Assembly: GCF_001913155.1 (NCBI RefSeq)
Contig: NZ_CP018760.1
Location: 2,666,001 to 2,730,000, forward strand
DNA from: Maribacter hydrothermalis
Lineage (GTDB): Bacteria; Bacteroidota; Bacteroidia; Flavobacteriales; Flavobacteriaceae
DNA: 64,000 bases
Direction of reading: 5' to 3'
The notes under the pieces are model-generated. The model did not search any database. It was not told the DNA's origin and saw nothing but the letters and a program-made list of their open reading frames with translations. The translations under genes and the position numbers were made by a program. Below are positions 37,169-46,027 of this stretch, piece after piece. The stretch's first letter is position 1. Every line of letters starts with the position of its first letter.

Positions 37169-39199
37169 TTAATTACTGCTAGTCAACAACCCTGCTCTTT
37201 CTAACAACGCTTCCACTTTAGGTTCTGCTCCTCTAAACCTTTTGTATAATGTCATTGGGTTTTCGGTGCCTCCTTGAGACAATACATTGTCTTTAAAATT
37301 GGTAGCTACCTCCTTATTAAAAATACCTTTTTCCTTAAAATAGGCGAATGCATCCGCATCTAAAACTTCTGCCCATTTGTAACTATAGTAACCAGATGAG
37401 TAGCCACCCTGAAAAATATGGGAAAACGCCGTACTCATACACGTCTCAGGAGTTTCTGGGTATAGATTGGTTCCTTTAAACGTGTCGTCTTCGTAAGCTT
37501 TTACATTGGTAATTCCTGTTGGGTCAATTCCATGCCATGACATATCTAACAGCCCAAAACTTAATTGACGTAGGGTCTGCATGCCTTCTTGGAACGTTGC
37601 CGATTCTTTTATTTTTTCAACCAGTTCCATAGGTATGGTTTCACCAGTTTCATAGTGTTTTGCAAATAATTCTAACGCTTCTTTTTCATAACACCAGTTC
37701 TCTAAAACCTGACTCGGCAATTCTACAAAATCCCAAAAAACGGATGTTCCCGATAGGCTAGGGTAGGTCGTATTCGCTAGCATGCCGTGTAAGCCATGGC
37801 CAAACTCATGGAACAATGTAGTTACTTCATTAAAGGTTAATAGGGAAGGTTTACTTTTCGTAGAAGGTGTAAAATTGCATACGTTAGATATATGCGGACG
37901 CACATTCTCGCCATTTCTCTTCCATTGCGATTTGTAAGATGTCATCCATGCACCACCACGTTTACCTGCTCTAGGATGAAAATCGGCGTAGAACAATGAA
38001 ATGAAATTTTTGTCGGCATCATAAACATTATATGTTTTAACCTCGTCATGATACTTTTCAATATCATAAACTTCTTCAAACTGAAGGTCGAATAAGTTTT
38101 CTGCAACTTTGAAAACACCGTTTATAACATTTTCTAATTTAAAATAAGGTTTCAATTTTTCATCATCTAAGTTGAAAAGTTTTTGCTTCAATTTTTCAGA
38201 GTAATAACTGCTATCCCATTTTTCTAGTTGGTCTATTCCGTCTAATTTTTTAGCAAAATCCTCTAATTGTTTAAACTCCCGTTCTGCAGCTGGCTTTGCT
38301 TTTTCTAACAATTCACTTAAGAAAGAATGAACTTTTTCCGGTGTTTCTGCCATACGCTCTTCTAAAACAAAATTAGCATGAGTTTTATAGCCTAAAAGGT
38401 TTGCTCTCTCAAATCGTAATTTTGCTATTTCCAGCACGTTTTCTTGATTATCTAACTTGTCGTTATGAAATGCTCTGCTTCCGAATGCCATTGAAAGTTC
38501 TTTTCTCAACTCCCTATTTTTAGCGTATTTCATAAAGGGAATATAACTAGGGTAATCTAAAGTAATCATCCAGCCATCTTCTTTTCCTTTAGAAATTGCC
38601 ATCTGAGCTGCAGCCTCTTTTTCTCCTTCCGGTAATCCGTCTAAATCAGCTTCATCCGATAAGTACAATTGATATTTGTTGGTTTCGGCAAGTACATTCT
38701 CGCCAAAAGTCAATTTTAATTTAGCCAATTTAGCATCTATCTCACGTAAACGTTTCTTTTTATCATCAGATAAATTAGCTCCGTTTCGGCTAAAACTCTT
38801 GTACTTCTTATCTAAAAGGGTATTTTGCTCAATAGTAAGGTCCAAACTGTCCTTTTGATCATATACTGCTTTTACTCTTTTAAAAAGTGCTTCGTTCAAG
38901 GTAATGTCATTGCCAAATTCTGAAAGTAACGGAGAAACTTCTTGTGCTATTTTCTGAATTTCTTCATTGGTTTCTGCGGAATTCAAATTGAAAAATACAC
39001 TTGAAATTCGGTCTAATTGTTGACCAGAAAACTCTAATGCTTCTATCGTGTTTTCAAAAGTTGGAGCCTCTGTATTATTTGTTATTGCATCTATTTCTGC
39101 TCGTGCATCTTCTATAGATTGTAAAAATGCGGGCTTAAAATGCTCGTTTTTAATTTGCGAAAAAGGAGCAGTATCAAATGGGGATAATAATGGATTCAT
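37169..39199 (-). CDS. M3 family oligopeptidase (Dcp/oligopeptidase A type)
   Basis: A 676-residue zinc metallopeptidase that degrades short peptides. The zinc site is LFHEFGHGLHGML, followed by GTSVFWDFVELPSQVLENW, which supplies the third ligand Glu. The C-terminal SHIFQGGYSSGYYSYKWAEV is a family signature. No signal peptide is seen, so it is cytoplasmic. It lies upstream in direction of nothing obvious; the adjacent purE is separated by about 60 bp. Confidence 0.95.
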   Translation of the reverse strand: MNPLLSPFDTAPFSQIKNEHFKPAFLQSIEDARAEIDAITNNTEAPTFENTIEALEFSGQQLDRISSVFFNLNSAETNEEIQKIAQEVSPLLSEFGNDITLNEALFKRVKAVYDQKDSLDLTIEQNTLLDKKYKSFSRNGANLSDDKKKRLREIDAKLAKLKLTFGENVLAETNKYQLYLSDEADLDGLPEGEKEAAAQMAISKGKEDGWMITLDYPSYIPFMKYAKNRELRKELSMAFGSRAFHNDKLDNQENVLEIAKLRFERANLLGYKTHANFVLEERMAETPEKVHSFLSELLEKAKPAAEREFKQLEDFAKKLDGIDQLEKWDSSYYSEKLKQKLFNLDDEKLKPYFKLENVINGVFKVAENLFDLQFEEVYDIEKYHDEVKTYNVYDADKNFISLFYADFHPRAGKRGGAWMTSYKSQWKRNGENVRPHISNVCNFTPSTKSKPSLLTFNEVTTLFHEFGHGLHGMLANTTYPSLSGTSVFWDFVELPSQVLENWCYEKEALELFAKHYETGETIPMELVEKIKESATFQEGMQTLRQLSFGLLDMSWHGIDPTGITNVKAYEDDTFKGTNLYPETPETCMSTAFSHIFQGGYSSGYYSYKWAEVLDADAFAYFKEKGIFNKEVATNFKDNVLSQGGTENPMTLYKRFRGAEPKVEALLERAGLLTSSN

Positions 39200-39258
39200 C
39201 TTACTAGTATTGAGAAATTTTATTTGAGTAATGTGGATTGAGCTTTATTAAAAAACAA

Positions 39259-39747
39259 CTACTTGCCATTTACGGCTTTAGCACCATCTAATACTTTTTG
39301 TTTTAAACCTTCTTTATATAAAATAATCTTGTCTAAAACACATTTATCTGAGCTTCCAATTATTTGTGCTGCTAAAATACCTGCGTTTTTAGCACCGTTA
39401 AGTGCTACGGTAGCAACTGGTACGCCACCGGGCATTTGAAGTATAGAAAGGACAGAGTCCCATCCATCTATTGAATTACTACTTTTTACGGGAACACCAA
39501 TTACGGGTAATGGAGACATGGAGGCTACCATACCTGGTAAATGTGCTGCACCACCAGCACCGGCAATTATAACCGAATACCCATTGGTGTGGGCATTTTT
39601 ACTGAAATCGAACAGTTTTTCTGGTGTTCTGTGGGCAGATACAATATCGACATCTACCGCTATATCAAAACCTTTTAAAATATCTATGGCTTCCTGCATT
39701 ACGGGCATATCACTTGTGCTACCCATTACTACCGCTACTTTGCTCAT
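39259..39747 (-). CDS. purE: N5-carboxyaminoimidazole ribonucleotide mutase
   Basis: A 162-residue class I PurE that converts N5-CAIR to CAIR in purine synthesis. MGSTSDMPVM, the SAHRTPEKLFDFS motif with the catalytic His, and AGAGGAAHLPGMVAS are all intact. It begins 5 nt after the purK stop, forming the purK-purE operon. Confidence 0.97.
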   Translation of the reverse strand: MSKVAVVMGSTSDMPVMQEAIDILKGFDIAVDVDIVSAHRTPEKLFDFSKNAHTNGYSVIIAGAGGAAHLPGMVASMSPLPVIGVPVKSSNSIDGWDSVLSILQMPGGVPVATVALNGAKNAGILAAQIIGSSDKCVLDKIILYKEGLKQKVLDGAKAVNGK

Positions 39748-39752
39748 GTTTT

Positions 39753-40907
39753 TTATTTTGAAATCACTTTAATTGTTTCCTTTACTTTTTCTGCAATGGC
39801 TCTTGCTTTTGCTAAATCATTATTTACAATGGTTACATGTCCCATTTTACGAAATGGTCTTGTCTGTGCTTTTCCATAAATATGTGGCGTTACACCTTCC
39901 ATTGCTAAAATTTCATCTATATTTTCATAGACAACATTTCCTGTATGCCCTTCCGAGCCCACTAAATTAACCATTACACCTGCAACTTTACTATCGGTGT
40001 TTCCCAAGGGTAAGCCCAGAATACTCCGTATATGTTGCTCAAACTGGTTCGTGTAGCTAGCTTCAATACTATAATGTCCACTATTATGTGGTCTTGGCGC
40101 TACTTCGTTCACCAATATATTGTCATCTTTGGTTTGGAACATTTCTACCGCTAACAAACCTGTAAGGCCTATTTTATCGGCAACCTTCAACGCCAGTGCA
40201 CGTGCTTTTTCTGCCACTTTTTCATCTATTCTTGCTGGGCAAATAACATATTCAACTTGGTTGGCTTCGGGGTGGAATTCCATTTCTACAACCGGGTAGG
40301 TTTTAATTTTCCCTTTAGCGTTTCTAGATACGATAACCGCTAATTCATTTTTAAAAGGAATCATGGTTTCTGCTATACACTCACCTTTAGGCAAGTCTTT
40401 TAAGTCATCTAAACTCCTAACGACTTTTACTCCTTGTCCATCATATCCAAACTGGGCCACCTTCCAAACAAAAGGTAGTTTTAGCCCTCCGTTTGCAATA
40501 CTATCCTCAATTTCACTTAAATAGGCAAATCTCTGGAAATCGGCCGTTGGAATTTCGTGGTCTACATAAAACAATTTTTGTTTTGCCTTATTTTGAATAA
40601 TACGTAATGCTTTTGGTTGAGGAAAAACTTTTACGCCTTCATCCTCTAATTTTTCTAAAGCATCGAGGTTTACATTTTCAATTTCTATAGTTAGTATGTC
40701 AACACCTTTACCAAAATTGTAAACGGTGTCAAAATCTAGGAGACTACCTTTTACAAATTCGTTACAAGAAATTCGACTTGGAGCTTCATCAGAATTGTCT
40801 AAAACTTTGGTGTATATGTCCCATTTTCGAGTTTCATATAACATCATTTTACCTAGTTGGCCACCGCCTAAAATGCCTAATTTAAAATCTGAAGAAAAGT
40901 AATCCAT
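39753..40907 (-). CDS. purK: 5-(carboxyamino)imidazole ribonucleotide synthase
   Basis: A 384-residue ATP-grasp enzyme that carboxylates AIR to N5-CAIR for PurE. GILGGGQLGKMM opens the fold. KVAQFGYDGQGVKVV supplies ATP-binding residues, and EVAPRPHNSGHYSIEAS is the family signature near the metal ligands. Normal length. First gene of the operon, divergent from the hpt-adk fusion. Confidence 0.97.
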   Translation of the reverse strand: MDYFSSDFKLGILGGGQLGKMMLYETRKWDIYTKVLDNSDEAPSRISCNEFVKGSLLDFDTVYNFGKGVDILTIEIENVNLDALEKLEDEGVKVFPQPKALRIIQNKAKQKLFYVDHEIPTADFQRFAYLSEIEDSIANGGLKLPFVWKVAQFGYDGQGVKVVRSLDDLKDLPKGECIAETMIPFKNELAVIVSRNAKGKIKTYPVVEMEFHPEANQVEYVICPARIDEKVAEKARALALKVADKIGLTGLLAVEMFQTKDDNILVNEVAPRPHNSGHYSIEASYTNQFEQHIRSILGLPLGNTDSKVAGVMVNLVGSEGHTGNVVYENIDEILAMEGVTPHIYGKAQTRPFRKMGHVTIVNNDLAKARAIAEKVKETIKVISK

Positions 40908-41011
40908 ATAAAAGTTGCTTTTAGCAGTTGAAAAATGCCCTAAGTGCTACAAAAATACGGTTAAATCTTAGAAACCAATTCCTTTCTATTTAAAAACACA
41001 AGGCAATAGCT

Positions 41012-41019
41012 TATCTTTG
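41012..41019 (+). promoter_or_regulatory. -7 box upstream of the HPRT-adenylate kinase fusion
   Basis: TATCTTTG (TAnnTTTG type) 23 bases before the start codon, followed by GC, as in many Bacteroidota promoters. The -33 TTG is not clear. Confidence 0.5.
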
Positions 41020-41042
41020 CAAACCTTGATAATCTAAGAAAA

Positions 41043-42149
41043 TTGATACAAATTCACGACAAGTTTTTTAAACGCTATTTAAGCGAGTTAGAAATTCAAC
41101 AAGCCGTAAAATCTGTTGCCGATAAAATTGCTGCAGATTATAAAAACGAGACCCCAATTTTTGTTGGTGTTTTGAATGGGTCATTTATGTTTGTGTCCGA
41201 TTTAATGAAGGCATATCAACACCCTTGTGAAGTCTCATTTGTAAGATTAAGTTCTTATCAGGGACTAACATCTACGGGTATTGTAGAAACTTTATTAGAT
41301 GTACCCGAAAATATTGAAGGGCGCAGTGTAATTATACTAGAAGATATTATTGACACAGGACGTACCTTACAAAAATTAGTTCATTTGTTTTCTAAAACCA
41401 AGGTCAAAGAATTTAAAATAGCTAGTCTTTTCTATAAACCAGATGTTTATAAAGGAGAATATGCAATTGATTATTTTGGCTTGGCAATACCGGATGATTT
41501 TATTGTTGGTTATGGACTAGATTACAAGGAGCATGGAAGAAATTTAAAAGAAGTATACCAACTAAACCAGAAACATATGATTAATCTTGTACTCTTTGGC
41601 AAACCAGGAGCCGGCAAGGGCACGCAAGCACAATTCCTAAAAGAAAAATATAACCTTAAGCATATATCCACTGGAGATGTTTTTCGTTTTAATATTAAGA
41701 ACGGAACAGATTTGGGAACTTTGGCTAAATCATATATGGACAAAGGTGATTTAGTGCCAGATGAGGTTACTATAAAAATGTTACAGGAAGAAGTTGAAAA
41801 GAACCCTGAAGCAGATGGTTTTATTTTTGATGGTTTCCCAAGAACAGCTGCACAGGCAGAAGCTTTAGATAATTTTTTGGAATCTAAAGACATGAAAATC
41901 AATGCTACTATTGCTTTAGAAGCAAATGATGAAGTTCTATTAGAACGATTATTAGAACGTGGTAAAGTTAGTGGCCGTAGTGATGATCAAGATGTTACTA
42001 AAATTAGAAATCGTTTTGATGAGTATAATTTAAAAACGACACCGGTTAAGGAGTTTTACGAAGCTCAAGATAAGTTTTTTAGTGTAGATGGAATTGGCTC
42101 TTTAACAGAAATTACAGAGCGTTTAACAAAGGTAATAGAGGCGTTATAA
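41043..42149 (+). CDS. adk: Hypoxanthine phosphoribosyltransferase fused to adenylate kinase
   Basis: A 368-residue fusion of two purine-nucleotide enzymes. Residues 1-178 are hypoxanthine phosphoribosyltransferase: VGVLNGSFMF, the PRPP loop EDIIDTGRT at 100-108, and DYFGLAIPDDFIVGYG. Residues 179-368 are adenylate kinase: P-loop GKPGAGKGT at 186-194, ISTGDVFRFN, FDGFPRT, and a short lid (RGKVSGRSDD) without the zinc-type insert. The first codon is TTG; no in-frame ATG lies near, and the HPRT domain would be cut without it. Salvage product IMP and AMP phosphorylation would be physically linked. The fusion occurs in Flavobacteriia. Confidence 0.93.
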   Translation: MIQIHDKFFKRYLSELEIQQAVKSVADKIAADYKNETPIFVGVLNGSFMFVSDLMKAYQHPCEVSFVRLSSYQGLTSTGIVETLLDVPENIEGRSVIILEDIIDTGRTLQKLVHLFSKTKVKEFKIASLFYKPDVYKGEYAIDYFGLAIPDDFIVGYGLDYKEHGRNLKEVYQLNQKHMINLVLFGKPGAGKGTQAQFLKEKYNLKHISTGDVFRFNIKNGTDLGTLAKSYMDKGDLVPDEVTIKMLQEEVEKNPEADGFIFDGFPRTAAQAEALDNFLESKDMKINATIALEANDEVLLERLLERGKVSGRSDDQDVTKIRNRFDEYNLKTTPVKEFYEAQDKFFSVDGIGSLTEITERLTKVIEAL

Positions 42150-42186
42150 TTATTTGCCTTATTAACCAATTACAAAACTCACTTAT

Positions 42187-42333
42187 ATGCCAGATGAAGT
42201 AATAAGACCTAAAGATGGTTTAAAGAGTTGCATGCTTACAGTGGGTTTTGCCATTTTAACATTTATAATAATTGCCATAGTGTATTTAATTTATGTGTTT
42301 TACATAGATGACTCTCTAGATTTTGGCTTATAG
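42187..42333 (+). CDS. 48-residue single-helix membrane protein
   Basis: A short frame between hpt-adk and obg starts ATGCCAGATGAAGTA and ends TAG at 42331-42333. The product has a polar N-terminus (PDEVIRPKDGLK), one hydrophobic helix of about 24 residues (residues 16-39) and an acidic tail (DDSLDFG). This charge layout, the position 37 nt after the adk stop and the same strand support a real gene. Homology cannot be checked here and the function is unknown. Confidence 0.6.
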   Translation: MPDEVIRPKDGLKSCMLTVGFAILTFIIIAIVYLIYVFYIDDSLDFGL

Positions 42334-42424
42334 CACAACAACTAAGTTTATACATTTGTTAAGTAGATGTGCTACAACGTGTACCCTAAAAATATAGGGT
42401 TTATTGAATAATTAATAGTATAGC

Positions 42425-43426
42425 ATGACAGAAGGTAATTTTGTAGATTATGTAAAGGTGGGCTTAACTTCTGGTAAAGGAGGTAAAGGGTCTGTTCATT
42501 TACACCGTGAAAAATTTATTACCAAAGGTGGCCCTGATGGGGGTGACGGAGGTCGTGGAGGTCATGTTATTGTTCGTGGTAATGAAAACCTTTGGACCTT
42601 AATAAACTTTAAATACACAAAGCATTTTAAAGCTGGTCATGGTGAACACGGAAGTAAAAGCCGCAGTACTGGGGCAGATGGACAAGATGTGTATTTAGAT
42701 GTACCTTTAGGTACTGTAGTTAAAGATTTCGAAACTAAAGAAATCCTTTTTGAAATTACTGAACATGGTGAGGAAAAAATACTGTTGAAAGGTGGTATGG
42801 GAGGTCGTGGTAACTGGCATTTTAGAACAGCCACAAACCAAACCCCCAGATATGCACAACCTGGTATGGATGGTTTGGAAGGCGAGTTTCTTTTAGAGCT
42901 TAAGGTATTGGCGGACGTAGGACTGGTTGGTTTTCCTAATGCAGGCAAGTCTACATTACTGTCTGTAATTACTTCTGCAAAACCTAAAATTGCAGATTAC
43001 GAATTCACTACATTGAAACCCAATTTAGGTATTGTAGAATATCGCGATTTCAAAAGCTTTGTAATGGCTGATATTCCTGGTATTATTGAAGGAGCGGCCG
43101 AAGGAAAAGGTTTAGGTCATTATTTTTTAAGACATATAGAACGTAATGCTAACTTGTTATTTTTAATAGCTGCTGACAGTAAAGATATTAGTAAGGAATA
43201 TGAAATTTTATTAGACGAGCTACGTCGTTACAATCCAGAGTTGCTAGATAAAGAAAGACTTATATGTATCTCAAAAAGCGATATGCTGGATGATGAATTA
43301 ATGGATGAAATGAGAGAAGAATTGAACAAAGATTTAAATGGTACTCCCTTTATGTTCATATCCTCCGTTGCTCAAATGGGTATTGTAGAATTGAAAGATA
43401 AGCTTTGGGAAATGCTTAACGCTTAG
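42425..43426 (+). CDS. obg: GTPase Obg
   Basis: A 333-residue essential GTPase involved in late 50S assembly and stress response. The N-terminal glycine-rich Obg fold ([15 protein letters not shown], and [11 protein letters not shown]) spans about residues 1-158. The G domain has G1 GFPNAGKS, G3 [16 protein letters not shown] and G4 SKSD. The C-terminal OCT domain is absent, as in many Bacteroidota Obg proteins. It is the last gene of a possible adk-small protein-obg transcript. Confidence 0.97.
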   Translation: MTEGNFVDYVKVGLTSGKGGKGSVHLHREKFITKGGPDGGDGGRGGHVIVRGNENLWTLINFKYTKHFKAGHGEHGSKSRSTGADGQDVYLDVPLGTVVKDFETKEILFEITEHGEEKILLKGGMGGRGNWHFRTATNQTPRYAQPGMDGLEGEFLLELKVLADVGLVGFPNAGKSTLLSVITSAKPKIADYEFTTLKPNLGIVEYRDFKSFVMADIPGIIEGAAEGKGLGHYFLRHIERNANLLFLIAADSKDISKEYEILLDELRRYNPELLDKERLICISKSDMLDDELMDEMREELNKDLNGTPFMFISSVAQMGIVELKDKLWEMLNA

Positions 43427-43492
43427 TCGAATACCTTTGTAAAAAGTCATTTTAAGCTTTATTTTTCTTTAATTTTAAGAAAAGTCAATATC

Positions 43493-44011
43493 ATGAGAAT
43501 CTTCTTTTTAAGTATAGTATTAATCGTTCTAGCATCTTGTGGAACAATAAGAGTTAATTATGATTATGATAATAAGACGGATTTTACTTCCTATACTACA
43601 TACAATTATTTTGGTGATATGGAAACAGGTCTTAGTGAATTAGATGAGAAAAGATTAATGAATGCTTTGGATGCTACTTTAGGCGAAAAGGGATTTATGT
43701 TTGCAGAAGAGCCAGATGTTTTCATTAATATTAAAAGTTCTGTTTATAAAACACAACAAAGAAATAATGTTGGCGTAGGCCTTGGTGGGGGCGGTGGTAA
43801 TATTGGTGGCGGTGTATCTATTGGTATACCGGTTGGCGGTCCAAAACTTAACCGAGAACTTCAAATTGACTTTGTAGACGCCGTAAAAGATATACTTATT
43901 TGGCAAGCCATAAGCGAAAGCCCGTTTCGTGAAGGAGATACGCCAGAAGAAAAGTCAGATAAATTGAAAGCAGTAGTTGATAAAATATTCAGTAAATATC
44001 CCCCCCAATAA
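43493..44011 (+). CDS. DUF4136 family lipoprotein
   Basis: A 172-residue exported lipoprotein with lipobox LASC (Cys16). The opening RVNYDYDNKTDFTSYTTYN and LDEKRLMNALDATLGEKGF fit DUF4136 proteins, whose function is unknown. A glycine-rich loop (VGLGGGGGNIGGG) sits at about residue 95-107. Ends 2 nt before the stop of the convergent transglutaminase gene. Confidence 0.85.
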   Translation: MRIFFLSIVLIVLASCGTIRVNYDYDNKTDFTSYTTYNYFGDMETGLSELDEKRLMNALDATLGEKGFMFAEEPDVFINIKSSVYKTQQRNNVGVGLGGGGGNIGGGVSIGIPVGGPKLNRELQIDFVDAVKDILIWQAISESPFREGDTPEEKSDKLKAVVDKIFSKYPPQ

Positions 44012-44013
44012 TA

Positions 44014-45018
44014 TTACTTTACTTTTATTACATAAGTAGTAATAAGCTTGCTGTCAATGGTAATATGAACGTCGTACAATCCTTTCTTTTCAAAAACCTG
44101 GGTTAAACATAGCTCATTATCTGCTCTATTTATAATTGGATTGGGGCTATATTGTACACCTCCTTTATTTATTACTAATTGGATTTCACCGGTAAAATAA
44201 ATAGGTAACTTTAATGAAAAGCTTACGGATTCTCCCTTGTTTATAGTAGTGTGCATGTTAATTGGCAATACTGGTAGTATTGATGCTGAAAATGCATCTT
44301 TGTAAATGACCGGACCTGCCATAAATGATTTTAGACTGTCCTTATGTATAGCCGGAGTTTCATTGCTATTGCTTGGAAAATGATTCTTTGCAAAAAGTTT
44401 AGGTTCGGCTAAAAAGTAGCCATCAAAATAGTTAGGTTCAAATCGTGGAATACCATTATCTATAATTGTTTGCCCGGCAGACCATGTGGCATCACACAAA
44501 TACCATTTGTTATCTATTTCAATACTATTCCAAGAATGATTTGCTGCGCTACTTTCGTCCAATAATAATGTTGGCGTTCTACCATAACCATTAATTATAT
44601 TGCATTTAAAGCCAGCTAAATTAGCCATTTCTTTTACAAGATAAGCATAGCCCGTACAGGCGGTTTTTCGGTCTTTCAGTAAGGTTTTAAAGACCTTTGG
44701 GGTTATGCCCGTATTCCACTGCAAATAGGCTTGCCTTTTATTGACAAGCCTTTTTCTTTTGTTGCTTATTTTTAAATATGAAGAATAATCATTCTCAATA
44801 TTAGTGCTAATCCAAGTATAGATGGCCCTAAATTTTTCTACATCTGTTTCTAACGTTCTGGTTAGATTATAAGTTAGTACGGGTAAGTTTTCTAGACTTG
44901 CTCCTTCATAATTTTTGGCAATACTATCCGCTTTTTTAAAATCTATGTCTTTAAAATCTGAATGCTGCGCAAAACATGTTAATGAAAATAGGAGTATAAA
45001 AATTTTAGAAATTCTCAT
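44014..45018 (-). CDS. Exported transglutaminase-like protein
   Basis: A 334-residue protein with a signal peptide (RISKIFILLFSLTCFAQ) and a transglutaminase/peptidase-like core. The Cys is in KTACTGYAYLVKEMANLAG, the His in ANHSWNSIEID, and the Asp in YLCDATWSAG, a complete Cys-His-Asp triad. The C-terminal 100 residues look like a beta-sandwich. Its ATG shares one base with the stop of the upstream gene (TAATG), so the two are coupled. Such domains can be peptidases or protein crosslinkers; which one applies here is open. Confidence 0.85.
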   Translation of the reverse strand: MRISKIFILLFSLTCFAQHSDFKDIDFKKADSIAKNYEGASLENLPVLTYNLTRTLETDVEKFRAIYTWISTNIENDYSSYLKISNKRKRLVNKRQAYLQWNTGITPKVFKTLLKDRKTACTGYAYLVKEMANLAGFKCNIINGYGRTPTLLLDESSAANHSWNSIEIDNKWYLCDATWSAGQTIIDNGIPRFEPNYFDGYFLAEPKLFAKNHFPSNSNETPAIHKDSLKSFMAGPVIYKDAFSASILPVLPINMHTTINKGESVSFSLKLPIYFTGEIQLVINKGGVQYSPNPIINRADNELCLTQVFEKKGLYDVHITIDSKLITTYVIKVK

Positions 45019-45749
45019 TATCTGAAAAGATCTCCGATCTTTTGAAAAATAGTTCTCTTACTAGTATAGGTGCCACCTATTACAATATCACCCATTAATT
45101 CCACATCATACGAGTTAAACGAAATATTTATGTCTATGTTAGTATTTTCACTGGCTTCTACTTTGTAGGTTTTAGTTTCATAACCAATATAGCTAAATAC
45201 CAAAATGTTATTCGCTTCTAATTGTTGAGGAAATTCAAACTTCCCGTCAAAATCCGTCTGTGTACCAATAGCAGTACCTTTTAAAACCACATTTACGCCA
45301 GGTAAGGGCTCATTTGCCTCATCAACTATAGTTCCGGATAAAGTATATTTTTCTTGTAGCACAGCTACCTTACCCAAAATATTTTGATGTTGAAAAGAAA
45401 CTACTTCAACAGCGGATTCTATACTAGCGGTTTCTTGGCCTTTAACTTCAGTAGCACAAAGGGCTAACAAAGACATGCTCATAATTCCTATTCCTTTTGT
45501 TAGTATGGATTTGTTCATGGTGTCTGTATAATTTGTTTCATATGTTTTTAGCTGGGATGCCTTAAACATTCCACAAGATTTTTCATTTTTAGAAAGCAAT
45601 TGCCGAACAAGTTCTTCATCGGATACTTTTGTAAAATCAATTACTTCTTTTTGGCAGCTCATGCAAAAACCACCTTTTTGGGTTTTACTAAAATTAGTGA
45701 ATTTTTCTTTGCAAGGATTTTTTACGGCTATAGTTATTGTGCTTATCAT
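45018..45749 (-). CDS. Carboxypeptidase-regulatory-like protein with Cys-rich N-terminus
   Basis: A 243-residue protein. Residues 1-60 are a cytoplasmic cysteine-containing module (NPCKEKFTNFS, GGFCMSCQKEVIDFTKVSDEEL) that recurs in Bacteroidota membrane proteins. A hydrophobic segment (about 82-104) comes next, then a CarboxypepD_reg-like beta domain (YTLSGTIVDEANEPLPGVNV, GTQTDFDGKFEF, YIGYETK). No TonB barrel follows. Translationally coupled to the transglutaminase gene, so both probably serve one envelope process. Confidence 0.75.
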   Translation of the reverse strand: MISTITIAVKNPCKEKFTNFSKTQKGGFCMSCQKEVIDFTKVSDEELVRQLLSKNEKSCGMFKASQLKTYETNYTDTMNKSILTKGIGIMSMSLLALCATEVKGQETASIESAVEVVSFQHQNILGKVAVLQEKYTLSGTIVDEANEPLPGVNVVLKGTAIGTQTDFDGKFEFPQQLEANNILVFSYIGYETKTYKVEASENTNIDINISFNSYDVELMGDIVIGGTYTSKRTIFQKIGDLFR

Positions 45750-46027
45750 AATATATTGGTTTTTATTATTAGATCTAAACTATTGTGAAATATCCTGAAG
45801 GAAAATGAATAATGAGTGTATGGGCACTATTAATGAGTTAAACGCCTGTATTTATTTTTTAAACCTTTTTAAGGACTTCTTTATAAGAGTAAAATAGTAG
45901 TAATCAAACGTTAATGTTTTAATTTGGATGTTGAATATTACAAATTGAAAGTGAAATCCTGTTATTTTTGTAACAATTCTTAAAAAGTACGTCCTATAAC
46001 AAACACGTTAAAAAACTAATTCATAAC

